Origin: Hymenolepis diminuta
Taxonomy: Eukaryota > Platyhelminthes > Cestoda > Cyclophyllidea > Hymenolepididae
DNA length: 64,000 nt
Assembly: GCA_900708905.1 (NCBI GenBank)
Contig: CAADRB010000001.1
Span: 3,549,929 to 3,613,928, forward strand
Direction of reading: 5' to 3'
Shown piece after piece: positions 48,647 to 59,500 of the stretch; the first letter of the stretch is position 1, and each line of letters starts with the position of its first letter. Made by a program: the position numbers and the translations under genes. The notes beneath the pieces were generated by a model, which saw only the letters and a program-made list of their open reading frames with translations, was not told where the DNA came from and did not search any database.

Positions 48647-49559
48647 CCCGTCCGTAGATTTAATCACAAGTCCGTCTTTGTCGTGAGATCGATCGAGAGA
48701 CAAGGGAAATGCCATCGAGTCCTGGAGGTACATGGAGGATAATATCCTGATCGTTTCTATCGCGTCGTTGCACTACATCGAGGATAACAGGCTGTTCGGG
48801 AGTTAGAGAACTGTAAGATATGGAACACAAAAGTTAATTTAATTAAGACTATTTAAAGAATGATGGCTATCACCATTCAGCACATCAAACCCTCCTGGTC
48901 TGAGTTGTTTGTGATCGCGAAATCAAGTGCCCTCTCTGTTCTCACTTCACGCCGCCATGTGGCTTGGTGATCATGGCAGCTGTTCATTGGTGATTTAAAT
49001 TATGATTGAGGGCATACACAAGGTCACAAATCCTATATGTGCGTATCGGGTCGGAAAGCAGAGTTGTTTTGATAACAACATCCCTTTACACGCTGTCCTT
49101 AAATCTTGACCTCTAAATTCTGCTGTGGGGGCGGATTGTCCTAACACGGCGAGATATCGCCTTAGCTGAATAATTGATCGATCAAAGCAAGATTAGGCAA
49201 AATGTAGATTTAACCTGTGTACTTGGGTCCGTAACAAGCGTTTCAGGTACACCACGAATTTATGGAAAATAGAAATAGCTGGATTTGCTCGTTGTCGGCG
49301 AGAGTAGAGTAACAACGAACCCTTTCGAATGTGAATTTATTATCGTAGTGCACGTCGCACCTTTAGTGTGTCCGAAGTGGTAAGTTAGATTTGAGTCTTT
49401 GAAGAATCTGGTTTCGACAATTGAGTATGAACAGAATGATGTGAATTTTTGACAACATGTCGACACTGGTTGAATCCTCTCACAAGCTTTTCCGCACTCG
49501 TAGGTCAAGAGTAGGCGTTCGTTTTCGTCATGGGAACCGGATAAGGTTGAGCTCATCTA
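48647..49559 (-). other. Interior 3' part of the small LTR element, content unidentified
   Basis: This is the internal segment between the protease remnant and the 3' LTR. The frame at 49260-49556 is open for 98 codons (starting MSSTLSGSHDENERLL) but has no RT motif. Elsewhere stops are frequent. I looked for YxDD, TDASxxG, HHCC and DDE patterns and found none. It may be an extension of the RT start too decayed to recognise, or sequence acquired by the element. Confidence 0.5.
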
Positions 49560-49702
49560 TCCGGTCTAGTCCCATTAGGTTAATGCTTCGACATTTAACG
49601 TAGCACTCCTTGAAGATCGTCTTCTCCAGGAATGTAGCCTCGCATCGCATCGATACTTAGAGTTGCACAGCATTATATATCGGAGCCAGTGTCGATCATA
49701 GC
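49560..49702 (-). pseudogene. gypsy protease fragment of the small LTR element
   Basis: MIDTGSDI at about 49676-49699 is the retroelement aspartic-protease active site, directly followed by a stop. It lies where expected, after the gag knuckle. A short distance on, NPNGTRPDR in one frame and LNLIRFP in another look like the protease-RT linker seen in the relic at 1250-4470. Confidence 0.65.
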
Positions 49703-50527
49703 TCTGCCTCGTCTGAGTTAATGCTCTCTTGTTGCTCGGGTTTTGCTTCGTTGAACTGTTCGTAAAAGATTCTCGGAAGAAGACTTCTTTGTGGCTATTG
49801 TCATTGCAATTCTGGCAGCGACGTCCTCGATAGAGCAGCCTCGATGATGACAACGTCTTTCGCAAAATCAGCATCTTGGGAGTGACTGTTTCTGATATTC
49901 GTCGGTTGTCGGATGGGGGGTGGGTCCCCTTGGTCGATGGGTGATAGGTCATTTTCGGATTCTTTCAAGCTGAACACTCGCGGTTAACAGCCTTCCAGCA
50001 GATACGGGCCTGCGACGAGACTTCTTGACATCGGATTTCTTATCCAAGAGAGACAGATGTCTGAATTGAATCTCAGCATGGCAAGGATTTCGGAGACCAA
50101 GAATGAAAATACATTGGTTTTCTTCCAAAGAATCAAATCGGAAATTAGTGCATAGTGAACATTTTCATCTTCACTTATGGTCAAGTTGAAGAGAGAGTCG
50201 TTGTCTTTTCATAAGTTAAATTGGCAGGATCCATCGGATGAAAGTAGGATGAACATAGATAGATAATTGCCGCTTCTGTTAAATTCACGAGGCAGCACGG
50301 TAATTCGAGTGACATGGAGGAAATCTGCCATGATATTCCTGTGGATATCACGGTGTTGAGTATATATTGGAAAAGTTTCATCTATACGAGGATTATGATG
50401 AAATATGCCCACATTTTTCACTTAGTCTTTGGGATCCTTTATAGACTTTGAGAACTTCATCTAGGTGAAGATGTTTCTTACATTTGAAAAGATTCGGGCT
50501 TCCATATTCGCCCAAATCGATAACTGC
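49700..50527 (-). pseudogene. gypsy gag remnant of the small LTR element
   Basis: Minus-strand frames just inside the 5' LTR carry gag-like pieces. CCLVNLTEAAIIYLCSSYF, then HPMDPANLTYEKTTTLSS, corresponds to the segment SP(V/M)DP...TYEEL of gypsy gag. ILGLRNPCHAEIQFRHLSLL follows in another frame, and finally RGRRCQNCNDNSHKEVFF. The last is a CCHC knuckle (C-x2-C-x4-H-x4-C) whose final Cys is Phe. Stops and frame changes split it into at least four parts. No function is possible. Confidence 0.72.
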
Positions 50528-50537
50528 GTCGTCAAAC

Positions 50538-50827
50538 TATTATAATCTGCTCTCCTCTGTAGGATAGCGTAACCGACTCTTAGACTCCCTAACATATTGC
50601 AGTAGTTACAAATAGGACCCGATAATACCACAGTACAGAACGATCCAAATCACTATATCAATACAAGACGCACGTTTTCGTATCGATAGGTCGATATATA
50701 TTATGTTCCATTTACAACCGTAATGTAAATAAATGCGGTCGAATAAAAGGGAATTATAAGATGGAAAATAAAGAATCTTACATATATAAGTTATTTTTGG
50801 AAAAATATTATTTTCTTGAATATGACA
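50538..50827 (-). repeat. 5' LTR
   Basis: In element orientation it begins TGTCATATTC and ends at GAGCAGATTATAATA. It aligns along its whole length with 48344-48646; for example TAATCTGCTCTCC, CACTATATCAA and CCGTAATGTAAAT are shared on the plus strand. The next bases inward, TTTGACGACGCAG in element orientation, lie where a primer-binding site is expected. Confidence 0.85.
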
Positions 50828-50832
50828 GTAAC

Positions 50833-53800
50833 CAAGGTAACATTATAAAATTCGATTTTTGAGATATTAATTGCTTAATCCAATTAAATAAAGTAAGGTT
50901 CCTTGATACGTCGACTGTACCATCAATATTTACACTATCTTCTTTTCTTTGCCATTTATGGGACTAACTATTAACAGACTTCATTTGCACTCCCACAATG
51001 AAACCTGAAAATATTCGTACCATGGAGTGTGCAGTTAAAAGAGAATGAGGTTATGAAATCCTATTTTTGATACCTCTTTTAATAAGCGAATAAGAAATGA
51101 AATAGATAAAAAGAAAGTGCAATTAACGACCGCACCTACTTAGGTGATGTGTAGGTTACCTCAGAATCCCACTGATGCTTCTAACTGTGTAGACTTGAAA
51201 AAAACATGCAGGTGGAACTACTGAAAACAAAACCCTAAAAAGGTGATTCATCAAAAATATGAATGTCTTTATAAGGGAACAATAAAACAAATGATACATA
51301 CGGATGGTTATGAAGGTGAAGGGATTCGAATAGATGCGTGTATCTCCACTTCAAGCAAACATCAGATTAAGTGCAATTGATCCACCAGTGCCCATATAAT
51401 CTCAATTGCTGTTTCACTAATTCGCAGTCTCACACTTTGTTACAAATGGTGGTTGGGAAATCGTAAATCATTTTGCATTTTAAAATATTATTATATAATT
51501 TTAGAAGAAAGAAATATGAGAAGAACATCCATAACTTTAAGCTTAATTGAAGTTTACATTATTAAACAGCATTAGTTCGATAGTTTCTTAAACCGCTAGG
51601 GAATAGGTTATAGAATTTGTACCCTTATGGACTGCGTGACAATTCTTGACCATCTCCACATCGAAATGAGCATATATTTCTGTAAAGATTGAATGCCAAT
51701 TTGAAGTGAAACAAGTGTTTTCCTAGCTTCATATTGCTCCGATAACTTAGCGTGTTCCTGAGTAATTTACCGCCTGAAGATCGTTTTAGGGAGTTGCCTG
51801 TCAATCACTTAGTATAACTAAATTAGTTGATGTGTCCGCTGATATCCATAATTCAAAACAATCTTGTCAACGAATGACATCACATCCGTCATCACATTCG
51901 AGCGACGTACTCTAAATAGCTCCTGCATTATTTAAATTACGCCCTCAACAAACACACATATACACAATTACAATCGATCAAAGCGCTTTGCACTAATAGG
52001 AAAGACACCTTCAACGTTAATCAAATTCAGCACATTTGCTCGAAGGGAATAATTTAAATTTCTGTCACCTTTAATGTGCGCAAGTAATGGTGTTTTTAAA
52101 GTGTACAAGAGTTAATTTTTTAACACTAAATTGCCATTTAAGATGCTGCTGAGGAATACTTAAACTATCCCTTGTGACACTTGATGGATGGTACTCAAAT
52201 GTCGTTTAATACAAGTACCAACAATTGAATTCAAATTAACTTTTTTGACAAGTATATTTGAAACTGGATTTTTTGAGGGTAGTTAAACCACCAGTGACTA
52301 CTGGATATTTTGTTTTAATACTGGTGATCATGTGTTTAACATATGAGATAAGATTTCACTCAGGTGAGTGGTTGATAAGAAGTTGAGTTAGATCTTTTTG
52401 GTGATTTGCCACTTTGATCCAACTGCATCATCTAACAACGGGTAGCTGAGACTAACTACGACGTTTTAATCGTAGCAGAGCTCATTACAGGTCACTCAAG
52501 GTGAACTCTAAAAATAAATGAGCCTGTAAACTACGTTAACCTAAGTGACCTTTGATGAATTTCGAAAGTGCAATTCACAGACGAATAATCCAGGCACTAA
52601 TAGAACTTTTAGTAAAAATTAAAATTTTCTTTTGTACCTGTATAAGGGCCATTATCTCTAACTTTGACTTGAGTATGCTTTTGCATTCACGATTAGAAAC
52701 CGTACCTTTATGCTTTTTTCTCCTTTGTTTATCTGAAATTCAACTTTCTTCCCGAACGGCTTCCATTCTACAATATATTTTCTATGAAAATGTTAGTGAT
52801 TATTGATGATAACAATTCCACCAATTACTGAAGTATTTAGACCATTAGGCGGCCAAATAAATCGGAAATAAGCTTTATACTACTTAAATTATATTTTACT
52901 TTTTCTTCTGACTCTTATTTAAGCACGATATACTGCAGTCCAAACTATCTTCGACGGTACTTACTAGCGACAGAACTGTTAGTGAGCTTAAATACATAAT
53001 GAACAAAAGTTTTCTAATGGCCGTTTTTACCGCTTTTAGGATAGTTTGAGGATAACTTCGTTCAGGTTGCATTTGTTTTTTCGGTGGACTTTAAATCTTT
53101 AAAATGTGCTACAATACTGTCTATGAAAAAGGACAGCATTACCTTTAAATTAAAAATTTTGACCTGAGTTTGGCAAGTTAATATGCGATTTACTTTAGGG
53201 ATTTAATTAGTCAACAAATTAATTGGCGCGCATTTTGACGAGCACATCATCATGAACCTGTTTGATGAGACTAACTTCCTGTCAGCTTGCTTGGGGGGAG
53301 AAATTTAAGTCTGAGGTTAACGTCGAGGATGAGAATGAAGAAGCCATTAAAAAATGCGGAGTTAACTACCATGTCTCACAAATTAACTGGCATTGTCAAA
53401 AATATACAAGGAAAGGAATATAAAATGATAACCACCTCATTTATCAAGCCTCTTAAAACTATCCGTTAATTGGTGAGGATTGACTAAGGTATCACTTCAT
53501 TATGAAAACTAATCAGTAAAATAATGTCCGTACATATAAAGAATTCATCTAGGTTTCTATTAATAGTTCCCAGGCGGTCTAAAAGGCCTCTTCAGATTCT
53601 TATCCTAGGAATAAAGGGAGCATCATATTCGTTCACTAAGGTGGGGGGGAGGGGGGTTAAGAAAACTCAGTTAATGATGTTAGAGCATTAGGTTAACTCT
53701 TTTTAATCATGAATTTCCCCGATTTCTCATAAGGGGTATGACTCACCTTTTAATATTCTAATGTTCAGATCTCATGAACTGACTTCAAAATTTATTGGTG

Positions 53801-55249
53801 AATGCGTACAATATTCAAAGCTTGTCTGTAACTGGAGGTACCATCTTGATTTATCTGTAGCATGCTATGACTCCGAGTAGGTAGATGAGACCAAGAACGA
53901 TTTTTAACATAGTAGTGCTCAAGTAAGTTGACTCAAGGAGAATCTTAATTAAATTTAATATTTTTTTATTAACTTAACTCAAGCACGGCTATTGAATGTC
54001 TCAAGTATGTAAGATTAAAAATATGAAAATCTGAATAGCTGAACAGTCAGGTTTTGCTTATGTCAAGATAATCAAGCACTTGACAGCCAAATTTCTTCCA
54101 CATTCACTCATACATTTACTGTGCTTATAATTTTTAGCCATTTCTTGAATCAGCTTCACTGGCACCATTTCTATATGTTAAACCAAGTTTGGCGTGTACA
54201 GGTGTTAATCCCGGCTTGGAGGAATGATTTTTTAATAACAAGCAGAAGATGTAACGTGCTGATAACGTAGCAGTCAACTTATATATTTCCAACCACTGAA
54301 AATATACTGAAAGGAAATTCTCTCATGAGCCCTAAATGGGTGCTTATGGGGCTAGGAATAGCTCAATAATAACAATATTATTACTGATATGAATATAATC
54401 GTAATATTATTTGAGTTTACCCAGACAGAGCATTAGTGGGCTCTGCTTTGTTGTCTTGTCCGTAAGAGGATACAAATGATGCGAGATGTAATGACAAGTT
54501 TAATTGATTGATAAGCTCTGTGTATTCTAAACACAAATCCACATAGAAACCGTGGGTCAAACCTTGCAATTTTAGCTTAGAATGCTACATACTTAACTAT
54601 ACCTAGAATGGAAAACGGTGGATAACTTAAAGCATTTCGAATTCATATAAAGTGAAACTTTTCTTGATAGAATTATTTATTATCTATCTAGCCAACTTCG
54701 AGTACGATGGCATACTGAGGGTTGATTAGTTAATCTTATCATGTGTCTGCATTTTAATGAATCAGATATTTAAACTGGAAAATGCTAGAAACAATTAATA
54801 AATCAAATGACTAAATTTCAACATAAAGAAGATTAATTAAAAAGCGGAGACCGAATAAGTCAAAGTCAAAACGAATAAGTACAATGAAAAAGCAAAATGA
54901 GTATATTTAAATAACTACTAGAAGTGCGAAAAATTGAATATAAAAACCTATCATCATCAAAACACCTACTGTTTTCTATCTGTGATTAAATTTATGAATT
55001 CGGTTCACAAATTATGATGCCAAATTTTATATTCAGTAAAATTATAATTATACTGAAATTATAGTACTTAGGGAAAAGTAAACCCTTTGTTTCTGCCGAA
55101 ATTCAATGATAATACTTCAACTATATCAGTTAAATGAAAAAATAGTTCCAGCATTTAGAAGTTAAATTTTACCTTTTTAGATAATATTGATCAAACATAA
55201 ATAAAATTTTATTTAATTTCAGATTATCGAATTTGGGAAAATCAAAAGT
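50833..55249. other. AT-rich noncoding stretch
   Basis: No recognisable gene. 53643-53656 has two adjacent G-runs of 7 and 6 split by one A. Short frames at 52552-52806 and 53287-53469 have no motif. Confidence 0.4.
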
Positions 55250-55425
55250 CCTCTGTTGTCAGCGACTCTTTGCAAACGCGTATGAGATGAGACGACACTG
55301 CCGAACAGACCACCATCGAAACGCAAATATTCCATAAACTGATGGACTTCCTTGTCTAGTGGATAGCTGTTACAAGAGTTATGGGAAAAGAGAGTAGTCA
55401 TGAAATCATTTGAAAATATGCTGCC
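55250..55425 (-). repeat. Unclassified dispersed repeat B, copy 2
   Basis: Reverse-complement partner of 27475-27640. On the minus strand it is open from 55401 to 55219 (60 codons, beginning MTTLFSHNSC), in the same frame as the matching part of the first copy. A TTGAAATTTCAG just upstream of its GGCAGC start looks like a splice acceptor. Since the match extends to that edge in both copies, a retroposed or coding origin is possible. Confidence 0.6.
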
Positions 55426-56089
55426 TGAAATTTCAAAAAAGAAATAAGTCGAAACATTATGAGAGCTTATATAAATACAGACAGCCTGACGATTTCAGAG
55501 TCCAGACGCAGCTGTAAGACTCACTGACATTCCTTAAATTGCTTCTATCACCTCTTTTGTTTAGATCCTCTCCATGATCGGAAGTTGTAAAATATTTTCG
55601 TTTTCCATGGATAATAATAATACTAATACGAATAATACTATTTATCTATCACTGACCAGTTAATACTTCTTTAAGTTTCTCTTGCGATAAATACATATGT
55701 TGCGGTATTTTAAACCCCAAAAGACTATTATAATCTGGCTTAATTGCCTTACGATGATTAAATCAATTTTATGCATTTTTTGTAGCTCCAATTTGTGCAA
55801 TATTTAATTTAAAATTTCCATTTCAATTTCTCGTGAATTTCTACGATAATTAGATAATAGATATAAGTTCTGAAGTCACGCGTGTTTGCTTAATCACGAA
55901 GATAGTAGCTCTGGGGACATACTTATCTCTCTCCACGTCCCTCCCTCACGCTCCTCACAAAAACCAGTAAAAATACTTATTTTTTAATTTAAATATATCC
56001 CTCTTACGTCGCTCCTTGCCCCAAAGTCTCGTGGGTAATTAAGTAATAGTGGATACTTCTCCATTAAAAATGACATGAACCTTTCAATT

Positions 56090-56560
56090 CCAATCGACGT
56101 TAATTATAAACACCGAGAAAGCAATCATTTTAAAAATATCCCCACGCAATTTATTTGCATTGCCTCTCAGTTAAATTCCATTAAGTGTCAATTACAATTA
56201 ATTTAATAATGAGTTAAACCCACATTGCCCGGAATTCAATTAAATAAGAGTAGTGTTATTCTGTAACTATTGACAATTTAACGGAGCAGGCAGTAAGGGA
56301 AAGCGTGTTTCAATTAATCAAAATATTTCTCACGCAAGAATATAAATATCTATTATTGCAATGTGACATTTCAACAGGATGGGATGACAACAATAATTAA
56401 TGATAATTTTTAGGGAGTGAAAGACAGTAATTACTCCCCTAATCCGCGTAATTAAGCCGTAATTATCCTGAAAAGTGGTTGATTTGTATCGCTGTAATTA
56501 ATGACTGGAGTTATTTTGAGTTTACTGGGTTTAATCGCTTCCACAGACGCTTGTAAATCT
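56090..56560. promoter_or_regulatory. Candidate regulatory segment, homeodomain and POU motifs
   Basis: Within about 470 bases I see a perfect POU octamer ATTTGCAT (56153-56160), the palindrome AGTAATTACT (56427-56436), a TAATCC bicoid/Otx-type site (56440-56445), and many TAATTA/CAATTAAT cores. A near-perfect dyad (TTAGGGAGT and ACTCCCCTAA) surrounds the palindrome. In AT-rich DNA such cores arise by chance, so the call is tentative. No nearby gene is visible. Confidence 0.25.
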
Positions 56561-59500
56561 CAACAATTAAAATCCTAATTTTTGATCACCTATTACCGAG
56601 CATGTAGCGTTTTAGATTTTATCGATTCTTTGAGATTACTCAGCGCACTGTCAACCTTAGACGAGTTTGGTTTTATCGATTTTTTGAACGAGGTTTGTGG
56701 CTGAATCGCAAGCCACCCAATTCACGCTGATGGAAAGTGTAGTCAATGCATTTAATCAACTTCGTTATTTCTCTCGCTTTTGATGCGCGCTCCTGATTTG
56801 TCAAATGGAGGTAATTTTTTTTTGGCAACCTGACAAAACGTGTGTGCTGATGCCGAAAAAGTGCAAAGCATATCAGCTGCCCACATCTCTACTCAATGAG
56901 AAACTACAAATTTCCAGTTGCTGCTTTTCCGTTACACTTTTTTAAATGAAGGTCAATGGAATTTATTTTAAATTTCATGGAATAATAATTTTTCATATAA
57001 ATAAGAGACCTTAATGCAAACGAGTGGGTATTTACATTATATGACTACGGTTATCATCGAAATCTGACATTTCCTGAACACAAATAGTAAGTTGAAAATA
57101 GCCTACAATTAGATCAATTTTAACATACTTATTTGTTTATTGTTATTACTCAGGGAAGGGTAAAATAAACTCAAAGAACAGTAGAGTTAATTCAACATTT
57201 TTGGGAAAGAAGTTGGTTAGTCAAATGAGCCTTACTTAATCCAAATTTAGGAAAATTGACTGCTAAATTGCTCATTTTTAGATACCATCTGTCGTATCAT
57301 GTTCTAATATTTTAGAATTCAAAGTACATGATTTGATAACTAGGTTCTTGGGCGATAGTTCAGGCTCACTGTATTTAGTTGTAATATGTTGATGATCGCT
57401 TATTAACATTATCAGTACTCTTTTGAAAACCTCATTTTCCATAATTCAAATCATTACAAAATATGCAATCAAATATCTAATACTTGTTTTGCTTATCATA
57501 ATCTCGGTGACCTCTCTAAACAGCAAACAGGTCCAAATGTCTACAAATCTAATAATGTTAATTGAATTCGACTCATTAGCTGATCAAAATTTAGGTTCAC
57601 TCTTTGTTATTCTGCTACGAACAGATTTCTCCAAAATACAAGCCCCGTAATGCGGCTTCAAAAAGAGCGTATTTGGTCTCTCCTTTAATTTTCACCTTTG
57701 AACTATTGATCTTCTTGTATCTTTGCATGAGTGGTTTATTATTATACAGTCAGCGTTCCAGAAAGTGGCGTCCAGATTTCTAAATGGGTTTTTTTCAGCA
57801 TGTTATTATCAACCTGGTAGTCCAAGCGCACAGTTTTCAGAGTTGATATATTTATAAATCAATTTGAGCATCTGAGTTATTTAAGTAAAAAATTCCCACT
57901 AAATATTTCGGATTGCAGTTTGCAGTAATCGACGAAAAATTTAGAAAAATTAATAATTTTTAAAGGATTAGTGAGAATGGATATAATTTCTTGACATTCA
58001 CCTTTTTTGATATGCGTTTTAGTCTTATGAGAAATGTTTAAGTGATACTTCTTTGTCAAAATGAAAATCTAGCTTATCCAGCTGTCGGTGTCTTTGATGA
58101 TGAGAAATCCTTTCATCACCTTGATATCTATTGTTCTATCAGCATCCTTGATTAAAAATTCTACAGTGAATCATGGACGCTGCGTAATATTTGTTTGTGA
58201 ACATCAAAAGTAGACTTTTACTATTTACCTTGAGCAGGTATCTTAACAGGTCCAAATGATGTTACGGTTATATCAATAAATGCGATTAATGATTGCAATA
58301 AATAGGTCAATTTCATTATTGTGACACTATTTATTATAAAATGAATTAAATTTTATCAAAATTTCCTTTTTCTTAGCTGTAATAAAGTGAAACGAATCTA
58401 TAAGATTTTATTTGTTATACTTATAAGTATAGCTAATGGCTAATATTATGGTGTGATTCAGAAAGTTAATACGGAGATAATCGAAAGTCATTGCTTCATA
58501 AGTGTTTGAAGGTATACCGAGGTCAAATGATGATAAGGCTTAATTGAATTATCTCAGTGTAGTTTACCAACATTGAAGTACAATTAGTGTAAAATAGATA
58601 GAAATTTGCATTAATGTCAAAGGATGTTGAAGGATCAATAAACTTTTCATTAAATTATTTATTGGCAATTACATCCGTAGGTCTAAAATGCTGCTAAATT
58701 TACCTGTTTTTAAAGGACACCTTATTTGAGGGTCCAATATATATATATATATATATTGGTCAACATTGGGGTCAACATTGATAAAAATAACATCATTCAA
58801 CTTGACTATTATAATTATTAACTCCGTTTTTAATATTTCGACAATTGCGGAAAAAGAGGGAAAGATTTCATCTTTGAAATACAGAGTTATATCTAACTCG
58901 AAATACGTTGATGTGGCATTTTATTTCTAAATTATATTATACCCTATTGTGAAGAAAATTATTTAATAATTCCTCTTGAAGTTGAGGAGGAAGTTAAATC
59001 AACCAGTCAACGAATTTTATATGCTTTTACATAATCTAACATTACATTTGAACACCAAGATATTGAGCACTAACAATGTTTCGTATAAATTACGAAAACA
59101 TGAATGCTTCTAAATTCCAAGCAAAGTAAGAATTTGATATCTTGGCACCTTTACTTGCTTCTTCTTGGTCCCCTGCCCCGTCTCATGCCTTGTTGTACTC
59201 ACCTCTTGATTCCCCCCTTATTCATATACTTTCCATTATCAAAACTGTAATAAATTTATTGCACACCTATGGGGGCTTGGTAAAATAGAAGCTCGTCCTG
59301 CGAAACTTGCATGGTAAATCCTCAATATTTCAAATATAATAAATATTTCAATTAAATTCAAATAACTTTTTACTAAAAGTGATGCGCTCAATTCCAAGCA
59401 CTTCCCTTTTTTTCATTAATTGTTCCCCTACTAGGTCCTAATCAGGATAATTAATTTCCAATCTTGACATGTTTAGAACTTTTCTTCTCACCTAAATACC

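Larger units (their letters stand above)
48344..50827 (-). mobile_element. Small Ty3/gypsy LTR retrotransposon, no RT-integrase found
   Basis: Two direct repeats of about 300 bases flank a roughly 1.9-kb interior. On the minus strand the LTR starts with TGT and ends near ACAACA/ATAATA, in the TG...CA style. GTAAT (48339-48343) and GTAAC (50828-50832) just outside look like a 5-bp target duplication with one change. The interior holds gag with a Cys/His knuckle and a protease motif MIDTGSDI. After that the usual RT, RNase H and integrase motifs could not be found, and the interior is far too short for them. It is therefore either an internally deleted gypsy or a non-autonomous derivative. The LTRs differ at about a fifth of positions, so the insertion is old. 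Confidence 0.85.
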
